From positions 2,356,001-2,420,000 of the forward strand of contig NC_013235.1 in assembly GCF_000024365.1 (NCBI RefSeq): DNA of 64,000 nt. Direction: 5' to 3'. Under the pieces are notes generated by a model. That model made no database searches. It had not been told where the DNA came from and saw nothing but the letters and a program-made list of their open reading frames with translations. This DNA is from Nakamurella multipartita DSM 44233 (lineage in GTDB: Bacteria; Actinomycetota; Actinomycetes; Mycobacteriales; Nakamurellaceae). Shown here piece after piece: positions 53,750 to 63,828 of the stretch; the first letter of the stretch is position 1; every line of letters begins with the position of its first letter. The position numbers and the translations under genes were made by a program.

Positions 53750-54997
53750 GTGAGCAAGCCCGTCCCCGCCGCGACACCACAATCCGGACAATCGCCGTCA
53801 GACCACGCGGCGCCGGGTCGGCGGCGGGTGATTCTGCTCGGGTCCACCGGCTCGATCGGCACTCAGGCCCTGGACGTCATCGCCGCCCATCCTGATCGGT
53901 TCGAGGTGGTCGGGCTGGCGGCCGGCGGGTCCAACCCGGACCTGTTCGCCGCTCAGGCGGCCGCCCACCCGCACGCCGCGCTGGCCAGCGCGACCCCGGC
54001 GCCGCCGGTCGACGGCCGCCCGATGCTGATCGGTGCCCGCGCGGCCACTGAGCTGGTGCAGACCACCGAGGCCGACGTGGTCCTCAACGGCATCACCGGC
54101 TCCATCGGGCTGGAACCCACCCTGGCCGCGCTGACCGCCGGCCGCACCCTGGCCCTGGCCAACAAGGAATCGTTGGTCGCCGGCGGGTCACTGGTCACCC
54201 GGGCCGCTGCGCCCGGGCAGATCGTGCCGGTCGACTCCGAGCACAGCGCGTTGGCCCAATGCCTGCGGTCCGGTGCGGCCGGCGAGGTCGCTCGGCTGGT
54301 GGTGACCGCCTCGGGCGGCCCGTTCCGGGGATGGACGCGGGCGCAGGTCGCCGACGTCACCGCCGAGCAGGCCCTGGCCCACCCGACCTGGTCCATGGGC
54401 CCGGTCGTCACCATCAACTCGGCCTCCCTGGTCAACAAGGGGCTGGAGGTGATCGAGGCCCACCTGCTCTTCGACATCCCCTACGACCGCATCGAGGTGG
54501 TCGTGCATCCGCAGTCGGTGATCCACTCGATGGTCACCTTCGTCGACGGTTCGACGATCGCGCAGGCCAGCCCCCCGGACATGCGGCTGCCGATCGCGCT
54601 CGCCCTGGCCTGGCCGGATCGGCTCGACCCGGTCGCCGCCGCCTGCGACTTCGCGGCGCCGACCGCGTGGACGTTCGAGCCGGTGGACCGCGCCGTGTTT
54701 CCCGCGCTGGACCTGGCCTACGCGGCCGGCCGGGCCGGCGGCACGGTGCCGGCCGCCTTCAACGCCGCCAATGAAGAGGCCGTGCACGCCTTCCGCACCG
54801 GTCAGGTGCGTTTCCCAGGTATCTCCGATCTGCTGGCCGGCATCCTGGACGAGGCCGACCAAGCGCGGAGCAACCCGCGTGACGTGCACGACGTCTGGGC
54901 CACGGAAGAATGGGCCCGGCGACGGGCCCGCGAAATCATCGCCCGGGCTGGTACCCCGATTGCGGTGGGTGGACCGAGGGTGGGGGCGCAACGCTGA
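53750..54997 (+). CDS. dxr: 1-deoxy-D-xylulose 5-phosphate reductoisomerase
   Basis: 415 residues from GTG 53750. NADPH-binding [13 protein letters not shown], metal- and substrate-binding NKESLVAGG and VDSEHSA, and the flexible-loop region [10 protein letters not shown]. It makes 2-C-methyl-D-erythritol 4-phosphate, the committed step of the non-mevalonate isoprenoid pathway, and is the target of fosmidomycin. It overlaps rip by TGATG; ispG of the same pathway is two genes on. Confidence 0.96.
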   Translation: MSKPVPAATPQSGQSPSDHAAPGRRRVILLGSTGSIGTQALDVIAAHPDRFEVVGLAAGGSNPDLFAAQAAAHPHAALASATPAPPVDGRPMLIGARAATELVQTTEADVVLNGITGSIGLEPTLAALTAGRTLALANKESLVAGGSLVTRAAAPGQIVPVDSEHSALAQCLRSGAAGEVARLVVTASGGPFRGWTRAQVADVTAEQALAHPTWSMGPVVTINSASLVNKGLEVIEAHLLFDIPYDRIEVVVHPQSVIHSMVTFVDGSTIAQASPPDMRLPIALALAWPDRLDPVAAACDFAAPTAWTFEPVDRAVFPALDLAYAAGRAGGTVPAAFNAANEEAVHAFRTGQVRFPGISDLLAGILDEADQARSNPRDVHDVWATEEWARRRAREIIARAGTPIAVGGPRVGAQR

Positions 54998-56319
54998 TGT
55001 GGACCGTCATCGGCATCGTCGCCTTCCTGCTGGCGTTGCTGTTCTCCATCGCCTGGCACGAGGCCGGCCACCTCACGTTCGCCAAACTGTTCAACGTCCG
55101 CACCACCCAGTACATGGTCGGCTTCGGCAAGACCATCTGGTCCAAGCAGGTCGGTGAGACCGAATACGGCTTCAAGGCCATCCCGCTCGGCGGCTACATC
55201 CGGATGATCGGCATGGTGCCGCCCGGCCCGGACGGCAAGCAGAAGATCACCACCACCGCGATGGGCGCCGCCGGTCTGGTCCGCAACATCGTCGAGGAGA
55301 CCCGGGCCGGCGACCGCTCCCAGGTCACCCCCCAGGACGACGGCCGGCAGTTCTACCAGCTGCACCCGTTCAAGCGGATCATCATCATGGCCGCCGGACC
55401 GGTGATGAACCTGATCCTGGCCGTCGGCATCTTCTCCGTCCTGCTGGTCGGCATCGGGGTCCCGACCGCCAGCACCACCGTGGCGACCGTCAGCCAATGC
55501 GTGATCCCGGCCGCGGCCTCCGGCGAGGTCCAGCGCACCGACTGCACGGCGGACGATCCGCAGACCCCGGCCGCGCTGGCCGGCCTGCTGCCCGGCGACA
55601 CGATCGTCGGGTTCAACGGCACCACCGTCACCGGCTGGGCCCAGCTCACCGCCCTGATCCAGGCCGCGGCCAACCAGACCGTGCAGATCGAGTACGTCCG
55701 CAACGGCCAGCAGTACACGCAATCGGTGGCCATCGTGGAGAACCAGCGCCCCGTCGTCGACGACAACGGCCAGCAGACCGGGGTCAAGACGGCCGGCTTC
55801 CTGGGCATCTCCACCACCAGCCCGTACCAGCCCCAGTCGATCGGCGCGGCCATCGGCCGGACCGGCGACTTCATCGGCGCCGCGGCCAAGGCCGTCGTGG
55901 CCATCCCGGCCCGGATCCCGGCCTTGTGGAGTGCGATCTTCGACGGCCAGCCCCGCGATCTGAACTCGCCGGTCGGCATCGTCGGGGCCGGCCGGATCGG
56001 CGGCGAGATCCTCGAATCGGACAGCACGACCACCCAGGACAAGCTGGTGCTGTTCCTGAACCTGGTGGCCGGCTTCAACATGAGCCTGTTCCTGCTCAAC
56101 ATGCTGCCGCTGCTGCCGCTGGACGGCGGCCACATCTTCGGGGCCGTCATCGAGTGGGTACGCAAGGGCTGGGCCAAGGTGCGGGGTAAGAAGGATCCAG
56201 GACCGTTCGACGTGGCCAAGCTGATGCCGGTCGCCTACGTCGTGGCCCTACTGTTCATCGGGTTGACGGCGCTCACGCTGGTCGCCGACGTGGTCAACCC
56301 CGTCAAACTCTTCGGCTGA
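54997..56319 (+). CDS. rip: Site-2 protease Rip (RseP family)
   Basis: 440 residues from ATG 54997. The zinc motif HEAGH is at 21-25 in the first membrane helix, and the second site [13 protein letters not shown] is in the C-terminal helix. A PDZ domain near 190-270 lies between them. The family cleaves anti-sigma factors inside the membrane. RseA at 21904 is a possible local substrate because it has a hydrophobic segment, but in mycobacteria the known substrates are mainly other anti-sigma factors. Confidence 0.94.
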   Translation: MWTVIGIVAFLLALLFSIAWHEAGHLTFAKLFNVRTTQYMVGFGKTIWSKQVGETEYGFKAIPLGGYIRMIGMVPPGPDGKQKITTTAMGAAGLVRNIVEETRAGDRSQVTPQDDGRQFYQLHPFKRIIIMAAGPVMNLILAVGIFSVLLVGIGVPTASTTVATVSQCVIPAAASGEVQRTDCTADDPQTPAALAGLLPGDTIVGFNGTTVTGWAQLTALIQAAANQTVQIEYVRNGQQYTQSVAIVENQRPVVDDNGQQTGVKTAGFLGISTTSPYQPQSIGAAIGRTGDFIGAAAKAVVAIPARIPALWSAIFDGQPRDLNSPVGIVGAGRIGGEILESDSTTTQDKLVLFLNLVAGFNMSLFLLNMLPLLPLDGGHIFGAVIEWVRKGWAKVRGKKDPGPFDVAKLMPVAYVVALLFIGLTALTLVADVVNPVKLFG

Positions 56320-56332
56320 ACGGACAAACAGG

Positions 56333-57517
56333 ATGACCTCCACACAGGCGACTCCGGTGGGCCTCGGCCTGCCGAGCATGCCCGCCGACCGGGCCGTCCC
56401 GGTCCTGGCGCCGCGTCGCACGACCCGGCAGCTCAACGTCGGCGGGGTCGGGGTGGGCAGCGACCACCCGGTGTCGGTGCAGTCGATGACCACGACCGTG
56501 ACGGCCGACATCAATGCCACCCTGCAGCAGATCGCCGAGTTGACCGCGTCCGGCTGCCAGATCGTGCGGGTGGCCGTGCCCAGCACCGACGACGCCGCGG
56601 CGCTGCCGATCATTGCCCGCAAGTCGCAGATCCCGGTGATCGCCGACATCCATTTCCAGCCCAAGTACGTCTTCGCGGCGATCGACGCCGGCTGCGCCGC
56701 GGTGCGGGTCAACCCGGGCAACATCAAGGCGTTCGACGACAAGGTCGGCGAGATCGCCAGGGCGGCCAAGGACGCCGGCACGCCGATCCGGATCGGGGTC
56801 AACGCCGGATCCTTGGACAAGCGTTTGCTGGCTAAGTACGGCAAGGCGACCCCGGAGGCGCTGGTCGAGTCGGCGTTGTGGGAGTGCTCGCTGTTCGAGG
56901 AGCACGACTTCCGCGACATCAAGATCTCGGTCAAGCACAACGACCCGGTGATCATGGTCCGGGCCTACGAGCTGTTGGCCCAGCAGTGTGACTACCCGTT
57001 GCATCTCGGGGTCACCGAGGCCGGGCCGTCGTTCCAGGGGACCATCAAGTCGGCCGTGGCTTTTGGTGCGCTGCTGTCCCAGGGCATCGGTGACACCATC
57101 CGGGTGTCCTTGTCGGCCCCGCCGGCCGAGGAGGTCAAGGTCGGGTTGCAGATCCTGGAGTCGCTCAACCTGCGTGAACGGGGCCTGGAGATCGTGTCCT
57201 GCCCGTCCTGCGGGCGGGCTCAGGTGGATGTCTACACGCTGGCCGAGCAGGTCACGGCCGGCTTGGAGGGCATGGATGTGCCGTTGCGTGTGGCCGTGAT
57301 GGGTTGCGTGGTCAACGGTCCGGGGGAGGCCCGCGAGGCCGATCTCGGGGTGGCCTCGGGCAACGGCAAGGGTCAGATCTTCGTCAAGGGCGAGGTCATC
57401 AAGACCGTGCCCGAGTCGCAGATCGTGGAGACGCTGATCGAGGAGGCCATGCGCATCGCCGACGACCTGCGCGCTGCCGGCGTGGCCAGCGGTGCACCCA
57501 CGGTCGTCAACGTCTGA
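56333..57517 (+). CDS. ispG: (E)-4-hydroxy-3-methylbut-2-enyl-diphosphate synthase
   Basis: 394 residues from ATG 56333, 13 bp after rip. TIM-barrel domain with [20 protein letters not shown], then the cluster domain with CPSCGRAQ and [10 protein letters not shown], which supply the [4Fe-4S] ligands. It reduces the cyclic diphosphate in the penultimate step of the same pathway as dxr. Confidence 0.96.
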   Translation: MTSTQATPVGLGLPSMPADRAVPVLAPRRTTRQLNVGGVGVGSDHPVSVQSMTTTVTADINATLQQIAELTASGCQIVRVAVPSTDDAAALPIIARKSQIPVIADIHFQPKYVFAAIDAGCAAVRVNPGNIKAFDDKVGEIARAAKDAGTPIRIGVNAGSLDKRLLAKYGKATPEALVESALWECSLFEEHDFRDIKISVKHNDPVIMVRAYELLAQQCDYPLHLGVTEAGPSFQGTIKSAVAFGALLSQGIGDTIRVSLSAPPAEEVKVGLQILESLNLRERGLEIVSCPSCGRAQVDVYTLAEQVTAGLEGMDVPLRVAVMGCVVNGPGEAREADLGVASGNGKGQIFVKGEVIKTVPESQIVETLIEEAMRIADDLRAAGVASGAPTVVNV

Positions 57518-57611
57518 CCCGGATGGGCCGGTCGGGTGCCCGCAATCGGGGGCCCGCGTGGCATCCTTGCCCTACGCGACTCATCCAGCGCCGGACCAGC
57601 GAAGGCCACGC

Positions 57612-58448
57612 ATGCTCACCGCGAGTTTCTCCAGGGTGCTCGGTCCCGGGCACGCGACGCAGGTGTCCCGGGTGTTGACGGCCGACCCGTTGTCCTCGTG
57701 CATGGTCGCGGCCCGGTTCGAGCAGGTCGGCATGAACGAAGCCGCCATGGGCGGGCAGTTCTGGGGGATCGGCGGTGGCCGGGACGGGCTGCTGTTCGCC
57801 GGGGCCTCGATGGTCCCGCTGGCCGGCGACGCCGCCGCGATGCGCACCTTCGCCCACACCGCCGCCCGGCGCGGCCGCCGCTGCGCGACGATCCTGGGTC
57901 CCGCGGACCGGGTGCTGCCGTTCTGGGAGCGCCTGGAACCCCGATGGGGACCGGCCCGCGAGCTGCGGCCCGACCAGCCGTTGATGGCCTGCCCGGCCGA
58001 TCCGCTCGGCCCGGTCGACCCGCACGTCCGGCTGGTCCGGCCGCACGAGATCGAGAACTATTACCCGGCCGCGGTGGCCATGTTCACCGAGGAGGTCGGT
58101 GTCGATCCCCGCGGCGGCGACAACGGGCGCAGCTACCACGCCCGGATCGCCGAACTGATTGGCGCCGGCCGCGCCTACGCCCGGTTCGACGGTGACACGG
58201 TGATGTTCAAGGCCGAGATCGGGTCGCTGTCCCGGTCGGTCGCGCTCATCCAGGGGGTCTGGGTGCATCCGCAGCTGCGCGGCCGCGGGCTGGCCGCCCC
58301 GGCCATGGCCGCGGTGGTCCGCTCCATCCGGGCCGATCTGCGCCGCACGCCCAGCCTGTACGTCAACGACTTCAACATCCCGGCCCGCCGCACCTACGAG
58401 CGGGTCGGCTTCCGGCAGATCGGCACCTTCGCCTCGGTCCTGTTCTGA
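57612..58448 (+). CDS. DUF4081/GNAT-family N-acetyltransferase
   Basis: 278 residues from ATG 57612, with GAAGG upstream. The N-terminal half (SRVLTADPLSSCMVAARFEQ) matches the DUF4081 type. The C-terminal GNAT domain has QGVWVHPQLRGRGLAAPAMA, the acetyl-CoA loop, and YVNDFNIPARRTYERVGFRQ. Acceptor unknown. It follows ispG, as in mycobacteria (Rv2867c). Confidence 0.88.
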   Translation: MLTASFSRVLGPGHATQVSRVLTADPLSSCMVAARFEQVGMNEAAMGGQFWGIGGGRDGLLFAGASMVPLAGDAAAMRTFAHTAARRGRRCATILGPADRVLPFWERLEPRWGPARELRPDQPLMACPADPLGPVDPHVRLVRPHEIENYYPAAVAMFTEEVGVDPRGGDNGRSYHARIAELIGAGRAYARFDGDTVMFKAEIGSLSRSVALIQGVWVHPQLRGRGLAAPAMAAVVRSIRADLRRTPSLYVNDFNIPARRTYERVGFRQIGTFASVLF

Positions 58449-58467
58449 GCCGAGATCCGGGTCGGCC

Positions 58468-59109
58468 TCAGGTGAGCACTCGGTGTTCGACGTCGCTGCC
58501 GCGAGCGATCAGCACATCGTTGACCATCGACGGCGGGAACAGCCCGTGATCGACCAGGCCCGGTGCGGCGCTGAGCCGGGCGGCCAGCGCCGCCGGATCG
58601 GACAGGTCGCCGTGGTAGTCGCCGATGACGCCGCCGTCCGGGCTGCGCGGCACGTCCCGCAGGACGACGTGGGCCAGTTCGCGCAGGGTGGCGCTCAGGC
58701 CGTAGGCCAGTAACTCCACCGGAACCGACCCGTGCAGCGCATCGACCGGCTTGCTGGCGTCGGCGATCACCACGAACCGATCGGCGGCGTTGGCCACCAC
58801 CTTCTCCCGGGTGTGCGCCGCACCGCCGCCCTTGATCAACCAGCCGTCGGGAGCGATCTGGTCGGCCCCGTCGATGGCGATGTCGAACCGGTCGACCTCG
58901 CTGAAGTCGACGATCCGCAGACCCAGCTCACCGGCGGCGGTCGCGGTGCGCGGGGAGGTGGCCACGCAACGGATGTCCAGGCCGCGGGCGGCCAGCGCCG
59001 GCAACAGGTACGCCACCGTGGACCCGGTGCCCAGGCCCACGGTCATCCCGTTCTCGACCAGGCCGACCGACGCCACGGCGGCGGTCCGCTTCTCGTCCTC
59101 GCTGCTCAA
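58468..59109 (-). CDS. rpiA: Ribose-5-phosphate isomerase A
   Basis: 213 residues from TTG 59109, preceded by GGGAGGT. Family motifs: GLGTGSTVAYLLPAL, IDGADQI, LIKGGGAAHTREK (catalytic Glu is in the HTREK-type motif). It interconverts ribulose-5-phosphate and ribose-5-phosphate. Mycobacteria use the unrelated RpiB, so the A-type enzyme is a difference from them. A promoter hexamer TACAGT lies 38 bp upstream. Confidence 0.93.
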   Translation of the reverse strand: MSSEDEKRTAAVASVGLVENGMTVGLGTGSTVAYLLPALAARGLDIRCVATSPRTATAAGELGLRIVDFSEVDRFDIAIDGADQIAPDGWLIKGGGAAHTREKVVANAADRFVVIADASKPVDALHGSVPVELLAYGLSATLRELAHVVLRDVPRSPDGGVIGDYHGDLSDPAALAARLSAAPGLVDHGLFPPSMVNDVLIARGSDVEHRVLT

Positions 59110-59146
59110 CAGACCTCCCAGGCCGACCGATGTGCTGGCTCGACAG

Positions 59147-59152
59147 ACTGTA
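59147..59152 (-). promoter_or_regulatory. -10 element of rpiA
   Basis: Minus-strand TACAGT, giving a leader of about 31 nt that contains GGGAGGT. Confidence 0.4.
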
Positions 59153-59172
59153 GAGGGGCGCCCGCGGACGGC

Positions 59173-59682
59173 CTAACCGCGGGCCATCTCGTCGATGCAC
59201 ACGGTCACGGAGAGGATGAACGGCTGATTCTCGTCGGGGGCGATCTCGACGCCGTAGGTGTCCCGGACCCGGAACCACTTCTTGGAAATCGTGGCAATGG
59301 TGGTGCCGTCGCGTTCGATCTCGTATTCATGATCGACGAAGTTGCCGTGGGCGTGCAGCTTTTCGCCGTTGTCGGGGTCGATGACGAACCGGTCCCGGAT
59401 GCCGACCAGGGCCTTGTGCACGACCGCCTCGGTGCCGCCCCACTCGATCTTCATCTTGTCCCGGACGGAGAGCTTCTTCTCCTGGATCTTGGCCAGCTCG
59501 CCGCCGGAGTTGTCCTCGAGGATGAAGGTGTCCCGGAAGCGGATGGCCTTGCCGTTGACCTTGTAGACCTTCTCGCCCTGCTCGTTCTCGATCCAGTAGT
59601 CGTCGCCGATTGCGAGCAGCTTTTCGCGCATCTGGTAGCGCCGGGGCGCCGGGCCGTCATCGTGGTGTCGGAAAAGTCCCAT
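59173..59682 (-). CDS. LURP-one-related (scramblase-like fold) protein
   Basis: 169 residues from ATG 59682, 7 nt after CAAGAT. Alternating strand pattern YQMREKLLAIGDDYWIENEQ, KAIRFRDTFILEDN, KKLSVRDKMKIEW and KKWFRVRDTYGVEI is the tubby-like/LURP-one barrel. Members bind lipids or act as scaffolds; no enzyme motif is present. Function unknown. Confidence 0.88.
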   Translation of the reverse strand: MGLFRHHDDGPAPRRYQMREKLLAIGDDYWIENEQGEKVYKVNGKAIRFRDTFILEDNSGGELAKIQEKKLSVRDKMKIEWGGTEAVVHKALVGIRDRFVIDPDNGEKLHAHGNFVDHEYEIERDGTTIATISKKWFRVRDTYGVEIAPDENQPFILSVTVCIDEMARG

Positions 59683-59689
59683 GGCCACG

Positions 59690-59695
59690 ATCTTG
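59690..59695 (-). promoter_or_regulatory. -10 element of the LURP-one gene (leaderless)
   Basis: Minus-strand CAAGAT, 7 nt, ATG 59682. Confidence 0.45.
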
Positions 59696-59806
59696 GCGGT
59701 CGGACCCGCCCCGCGCCCCGCCCGACCGGGGTGATTCGGCGCTCCGTCCGCGGGCGGGAACCCGGCGTGGCCCGTTCGGTCCTCACCCCGCCGGGGGTGG
59801 ACATCG

Positions 59807-59812
59807 TAGGGT
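59807..59812 (+). promoter_or_regulatory. -10 element of the MEDS gene
   Basis: TAGGGT; a start near 59819 gives a leader of about 70 nt to GTG 59891. Confidence 0.35.
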
Positions 59813-59890
59813 CGTGGTGGGAGTGCGCGGGGGTGCGCCCGAACACCTGGCTCGACGGTGAGCCAGGGGGTGACGAATGGGGGATTCATC

Positions 59891-60841
59891 GTGCCAGCAC
59901 TGGTGACCGGTCGATCGGCGCACCGTGGGTACCGCCACGAGGCGGTCTACTACCAGGGTGAGGACGAGTTTCTCGAGCTGGTGGTCCCCTTCATCCAGGA
60001 GGGGGTGGCCGCGGGGCAACCGGTGATGGTGGCCGTCGTGGCCCGCCGGCAGGCGGCCCTGACCCAGCGGCTCGGCTCCGCGGCCCAGGCGGTCGAGTTC
60101 GTCGACATGACGGATTTGGGACGCAATCCGGCCCGGATCATCCCGGCCTGCCGGGACTTTTTGAGCCGGCATCGGGACGACGGACCGATGCGGGGCGTGG
60201 GCGAACCGATCTGGGCCGGCCGCAAGGCCGTCGAGATCGAGGAATGCCAGCTGCACGAGTCGCTGCTCAATCTGGCGATCGCGCCCGGCACCCCGTTCTG
60301 GATGCTCTGCCCGTACGACCGGTCGGCGCTGGATCCCGCGGTCATCGACGAGGCGGCCCGCAGTCACCCGGTGATCGTCGAACCGAGGGTGTACCGGGGC
60401 AGCACCCTCTACGGCGGCGCGTACCACGCGGCCGAGCTGTTCCGCCGGACCCTGCCCACGCCCGCGGCGCCGATCCGGCACCTGGTGGTCGATCCGGCCG
60501 CCGGGCACCATGTCGCCGACTGGGTGCGGCGGTGGGCGGAGGCGTCCGGGGTGCCGCGGCGTCGGGCGGCCGGCCTGGCCGCCGCGCTGCGTGGGGTTGC
60601 ACAGTCCGGTGAGGCGCAGACCGGACCCGATCAGATGCTGCAGCTGTGGCAGCAGGGCAGCGACCTGGTCTGCCAGCTGCACGACCCGACGCCGGTCAGC
60701 GACCCGATGATCGGCCGGCGGCCGCCCGGGCAGGACAGCTCTCGCGGCCGGGCGCTGCTGGCCGCCAACGACCTGTGCGACCTGGTCCAGGTGCGTTCCA
60801 ACGAGGGCGGGACGACGGTGCGGGTGCACACCTGCCTCTGA
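59891..60841 (+). CDS. MEDS-domain RsbA-like regulator
   Basis: 316 residues from GTG 59891 (GGGGGA about 7 nt upstream); in-frame GTG 59858 is an alternative. The N-terminal MEDS domain (HEAVYYQGEDEFLELVVPFI, CPYDRSALDPAVIDEAARSH) resembles sensor/methanogen regulator modules. The C-terminal histidine-kinase-like ATPase fold ends in ALLAANDLCDLVQVRSNEGG, as in RsbA-type anti-sigma kinases. It has no phospho-acceptor His domain, so it probably works as a switch kinase or partner binder. Its sigma factor or anti-anti-sigma partner is not in the window. Confidence 0.8.
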   Translation: MPALVTGRSAHRGYRHEAVYYQGEDEFLELVVPFIQEGVAAGQPVMVAVVARRQAALTQRLGSAAQAVEFVDMTDLGRNPARIIPACRDFLSRHRDDGPMRGVGEPIWAGRKAVEIEECQLHESLLNLAIAPGTPFWMLCPYDRSALDPAVIDEAARSHPVIVEPRVYRGSTLYGGAYHAAELFRRTLPTPAAPIRHLVVDPAAGHHVADWVRRWAEASGVPRRRAAGLAAALRGVAQSGEAQTGPDQMLQLWQQGSDLVCQLHDPTPVSDPMIGRRPPGQDSSRGRALLAANDLCDLVQVRSNEGGTTVRVHTCL

Positions 60842-60890
60842 CCCGGGCGCGTTCGGGATGTCGCAGCCACGGCCCCGGCGGACCGTTGGG

Positions 60891-60896
60891 GATACT
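60891..60896 (+). promoter_or_regulatory. -10 element of the PBP lipoprotein gene (leaderless)
   Basis: GATACT, 7 nt, ATG 60904. Confidence 0.5.
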
Positions 60897-60903
60897 GGGG
60901 CCC

Positions 60904-62838
60904 ATGGCGCTCCGGGCTCTGACGACACGATCGCGCCGGGCCCCTCGTTCCTTCCCGGTGCTCGTGCTGGCTCTGGTTCTGGGCGTGCTAGCCGCCTGCA
61001 CCACCGACCCGAACCAGGGCGACCCCGGTCCGGGTGACCGGGTCGGCGCCTTCGTCCAGGCGTGGCAGCAGATGGATTTCGACGCCGCCTCGGACTACAC
61101 CACCAGCCCGGCGGCCGCCGCCCTGATGCTCGACCAGGTCACCAACGACCTGCGGCCCGATCAGCTGACCATCACCCCGGGCGAGGTCAGCCGGGTCAGC
61201 GCCACCCAGGCGACGATGACAGTCTCCTTCACCTGGCAACTGCCGGACGCCGGAAGTTGGACGTACCCGGCCACCTGGACCTGGAAGAAGGACCGCGACT
61301 GGGAGATCGACTGGGCGCCGTCGGTGATCCACCCGAAGCTGGGGGAGAGGCAGACGTTGGCCGCGCACACCACCGCCGCCGAACCCGGCGTGATGGTCGA
61401 CCGCAACAACAACCGGATCGTGCAGCCGGTCACCGTGTACTCGGTGGTGTTGCTGCCGGCCAAGACGCCGGACGTGCCGGCCGCCGCGGCCGCGCTGGTC
61501 GCCGCCCTGGCCCCGATCGATCCCACGCTGACCGCGGACGGGATCGTTGCCGGGGTCACCCAGGCCCAGGCGGAGGCCGCCGCGGCGGCCACCCCGGCTT
61601 CGGGCTCGGCGACCGCATCGAGCGGGCCGAGTGACGGGACACCGCCGGCCGACCCGGCCAGCGTCGGTTACACCGTCATCAACCTGCGGGAACCGGACTA
61701 TCTCAAGGTCAAGCCGCAGCTGGACGCCATCACCGGGCTGAGCTACCCCTCGCAGGTCCGCAATCTGCCGCCGACCCGGGACTTCGCGAGGGCGATCCTG
61801 GCCCAGGTCGACCCGGTGGCCGCGCCGCTGATGAAGGGCACGGACGGTTGGTCGGTGGTCATCGTGGACAGCACCGGCGGTGTGCTGGAGACCTTGGAGG
61901 ACCATCCGGCGGTGCCCGGGCAACGGGTCACCCTGACCCTGGATTCCGCGGTCCAGCAGGCGGCCGAGGCGGCGATCGCCGACCAGGACAAGCCGGCCAT
62001 GCTGGTGGCCCTGCAGCCATCGACCGGTGAGATCATCGCGGTGGCGCAGAACATCGCCGCCAATGCGCAAGGCACACCCGCGCTGACGGGGCAATACCCA
62101 CCCGGCTCGACCTTCAAGGTGGCGACGGCGACGGCCGCGCTCGAACGGGGGCTGATCGCCCCGGGCCTGCCGGTCGGCTGCCCAGGTGTCTTCACGGTCG
62201 ACGGTCGGGCGGTGCACAACTCGCACGACTTCGCACTGGGTACCGTCGATGCGACCGTTGCTTTCGCCCGGTCCTGTAACACCACCTTCGCCGACCTGGC
62301 CACCCAGATGCCGGCGGACGCGCTCCCCGCCGCCGCGGCCAGCTATGGCATCGGACTCGATTTCGACATCCCCGGGGTGATTACGCTGACCGGGAAGGTG
62401 CCGGACGCGCCGTCGGCAATCCAGCGCGCCGAGAATGGATTCGGCCAAGGTCAGGTGTTGGTCTCACCATTTGGCGCTGCCTTGATGGCCGCCACTGCCC
62501 AGCACGGGGCGATGCCGATTCCGTCCCTGATCCGGGGTACGTCCACGACCGTGGACAAGCCGGCGCCGGAGCGGCCGGCCCAGGCCGCTGACGGGGTCCG
62601 CACTTTCATGCGTGCGGTGGTCACCGAGGGGACCGGAGCTGGCCTCGAGCCGTTCGACGACGTTCACGCCAAAACCGGGACGGCCGAATTCGCCGCCGCC
62701 GACGGCACCACCCATGCTCATGCGTGGACCATCGGCTACCGCGGCGACCTGGCGTTCGCCGCTCTGATCGTCGGCGGCGAGGATTCGATCAATACCAATG
62801 CAGTGGTGGCCCGGTTGTTGGCGGCCGTGCCGTCCTGA
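60904..62838 (+). CDS. Penicillin-binding lipoprotein, class B with MecA_N/NTF2 domain
   Basis: 644 residues from ATG 60904. Lipobox LAAC with Cys32. An NTF2-like MecA_N domain (about 43-145), a dimerisation-like region, and a transpeptidase domain with Ser402 in STFK, Ser457-Cys-Asn, and Lys590-Thr-Gly. It is a D,D-transpeptidase-type enzyme close to M. tuberculosis Rv2864c (PBP-lipo). It lies between the MEDS gene and map. Confidence 0.93.
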   Translation: MALRALTTRSRRAPRSFPVLVLALVLGVLAACTTDPNQGDPGPGDRVGAFVQAWQQMDFDAASDYTTSPAAAALMLDQVTNDLRPDQLTITPGEVSRVSATQATMTVSFTWQLPDAGSWTYPATWTWKKDRDWEIDWAPSVIHPKLGERQTLAAHTTAAEPGVMVDRNNNRIVQPVTVYSVVLLPAKTPDVPAAAAALVAALAPIDPTLTADGIVAGVTQAQAEAAAAATPASGSATASSGPSDGTPPADPASVGYTVINLREPDYLKVKPQLDAITGLSYPSQVRNLPPTRDFARAILAQVDPVAAPLMKGTDGWSVVIVDSTGGVLETLEDHPAVPGQRVTLTLDSAVQQAAEAAIADQDKPAMLVALQPSTGEIIAVAQNIAANAQGTPALTGQYPPGSTFKVATATAALERGLIAPGLPVGCPGVFTVDGRAVHNSHDFALGTVDATVAFARSCNTTFADLATQMPADALPAAAASYGIGLDFDIPGVITLTGKVPDAPSAIQRAENGFGQGQVLVSPFGAALMAATAQHGAMPIPSLIRGTSTTVDKPAPERPAQAADGVRTFMRAVVTEGTGAGLEPFDDVHAKTGTAEFAAADGTTHAHAWTIGYRGDLAFAALIVGGEDSINTNAVVARLLAAVPS

Positions 62839-62854
62839 GACCACTGACGGGTCG

Positions 62855-62860
62855 TAGTCT
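62855..62860 (+). promoter_or_regulatory. -10 element of map (leaderless)
   Basis: TAGTCT, 7 nt, ATG 62868, only 16 bp after the stop of the PBP gene. Confidence 0.5.
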
Positions 62861-62867
62861 CGTGGTC

Positions 62868-63722
62868 ATGTTGCGCACTGCCCTGCGGCCCGGCCGGCCG
62901 ACCCCCGTCCGGTCGGTGCCCGCCGCCATCGCCCGTCCCGAGTACGTCGGCCGCGACCGTCCGGCCCCCAGCACCGACCCCTGGGTGCAGACCCCCGAGA
63001 TCATCGAGAAGATGCGGCTCGCCGGCCGGCTCGCGGCCCAGGCGATGTTCGAGGGATCGAAGCTGGTGCAGCCGGGGCAGACCACCGACGCGATCGACGC
63101 GGCCGTGCACGAGTTCCTCTGCGACCACGGGGCCTACCCGTCCACGTTGGGCTACAAGCACTTTCCCAAGTCCTGCTGCACCTCGTTGAACGAGGTGATC
63201 TGCCACGGCATCCCGGACAGCACCGTGATCGAGGACGGGGACATCGTCAACATCGACGTGACCGCCTACATCGACGGCGTGCACGGCGACACCAACGCCA
63301 CCTACCTGGCCGGGGCGGTCGCGGAGGAGAACCGGCTGCTGGTGGAGCGGACGCAGGAGACCCTGCGGCGGGCCATCAAGGCGGTGGTCCCGGGGCGGCA
63401 GCTCAACGTCATCGGCCGGGTCATCGAGTCCTACGCCAAGCGGTTCGGCTACGGCGTCGTCCGCGACTACACCGGGCACGGCATCGGCCGCACCTTCCAC
63501 TCCGGGCTGGTCGTGCTGCACTACGACGATCCCAGCGTGACCACGGTGATCGAGAAAGGCATGACCTTCACCATCGAGCCGATGATCACCCTGGGCGGCA
63601 TCGACTGGGAGCTGTGGGACGACGGGTGGACGGTGACCACGAAGGACAAGTCGTGGACCGCCCAGTTCGAGCACACCCTGGTGGTCACCGACACCGGCGC
63701 GGAGATCCTGACCCTGCCCTGA
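62868..63722 (+). CDS. map: Methionine aminopeptidase, type I with N-terminal extension
   Basis: 284 residues from ATG 62868. A Pro/Arg-rich extension of about 40 residues precedes the pita-bread domain, as in the type 1c enzyme of M. tuberculosis (Rv2861c). Metal ligands appear in [20 protein letters not shown] (two Asp), GHGIGRTFH (His), FTIEPM (Glu) and QFEHT (Glu). It removes the initiator methionine; important where leaderless genes are common. Confidence 0.95.
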   Translation: MLRTALRPGRPTPVRSVPAAIARPEYVGRDRPAPSTDPWVQTPEIIEKMRLAGRLAAQAMFEGSKLVQPGQTTDAIDAAVHEFLCDHGAYPSTLGYKHFPKSCCTSLNEVICHGIPDSTVIEDGDIVNIDVTAYIDGVHGDTNATYLAGAVAEENRLLVERTQETLRRAIKAVVPGRQLNVIGRVIESYAKRFGYGVVRDYTGHGIGRTFHSGLVVLHYDDPSVTTVIEKGMTFTIEPMITLGGIDWELWDDGWTVTTKDKSWTAQFEHTLVVTDTGAEILTLP

Positions 63723-63765
63723 CCGTCCACGCGCCCCGCGGCACCCGCGGGGGCCCCCCGGTCTG

Positions 63766-63823
63766 CCGAGTGTGCAAAAACGGCCCCCATTCCCGAGAAT
63801 GAGGGCCGTTTCTGCACACTCGG
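63766..63823. terminator. Inverted-repeat element C, bidirectional terminator
   Basis: 27-nt arms 63766-63792 and 63797-63823 pair with two mismatches around a 4-nt loop. The outer part is CCGAGTGTGCA and its complement. It lies between map and the convergent last gene. Confidence 0.85.
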
Positions 63824-63828
63824 CCGGG

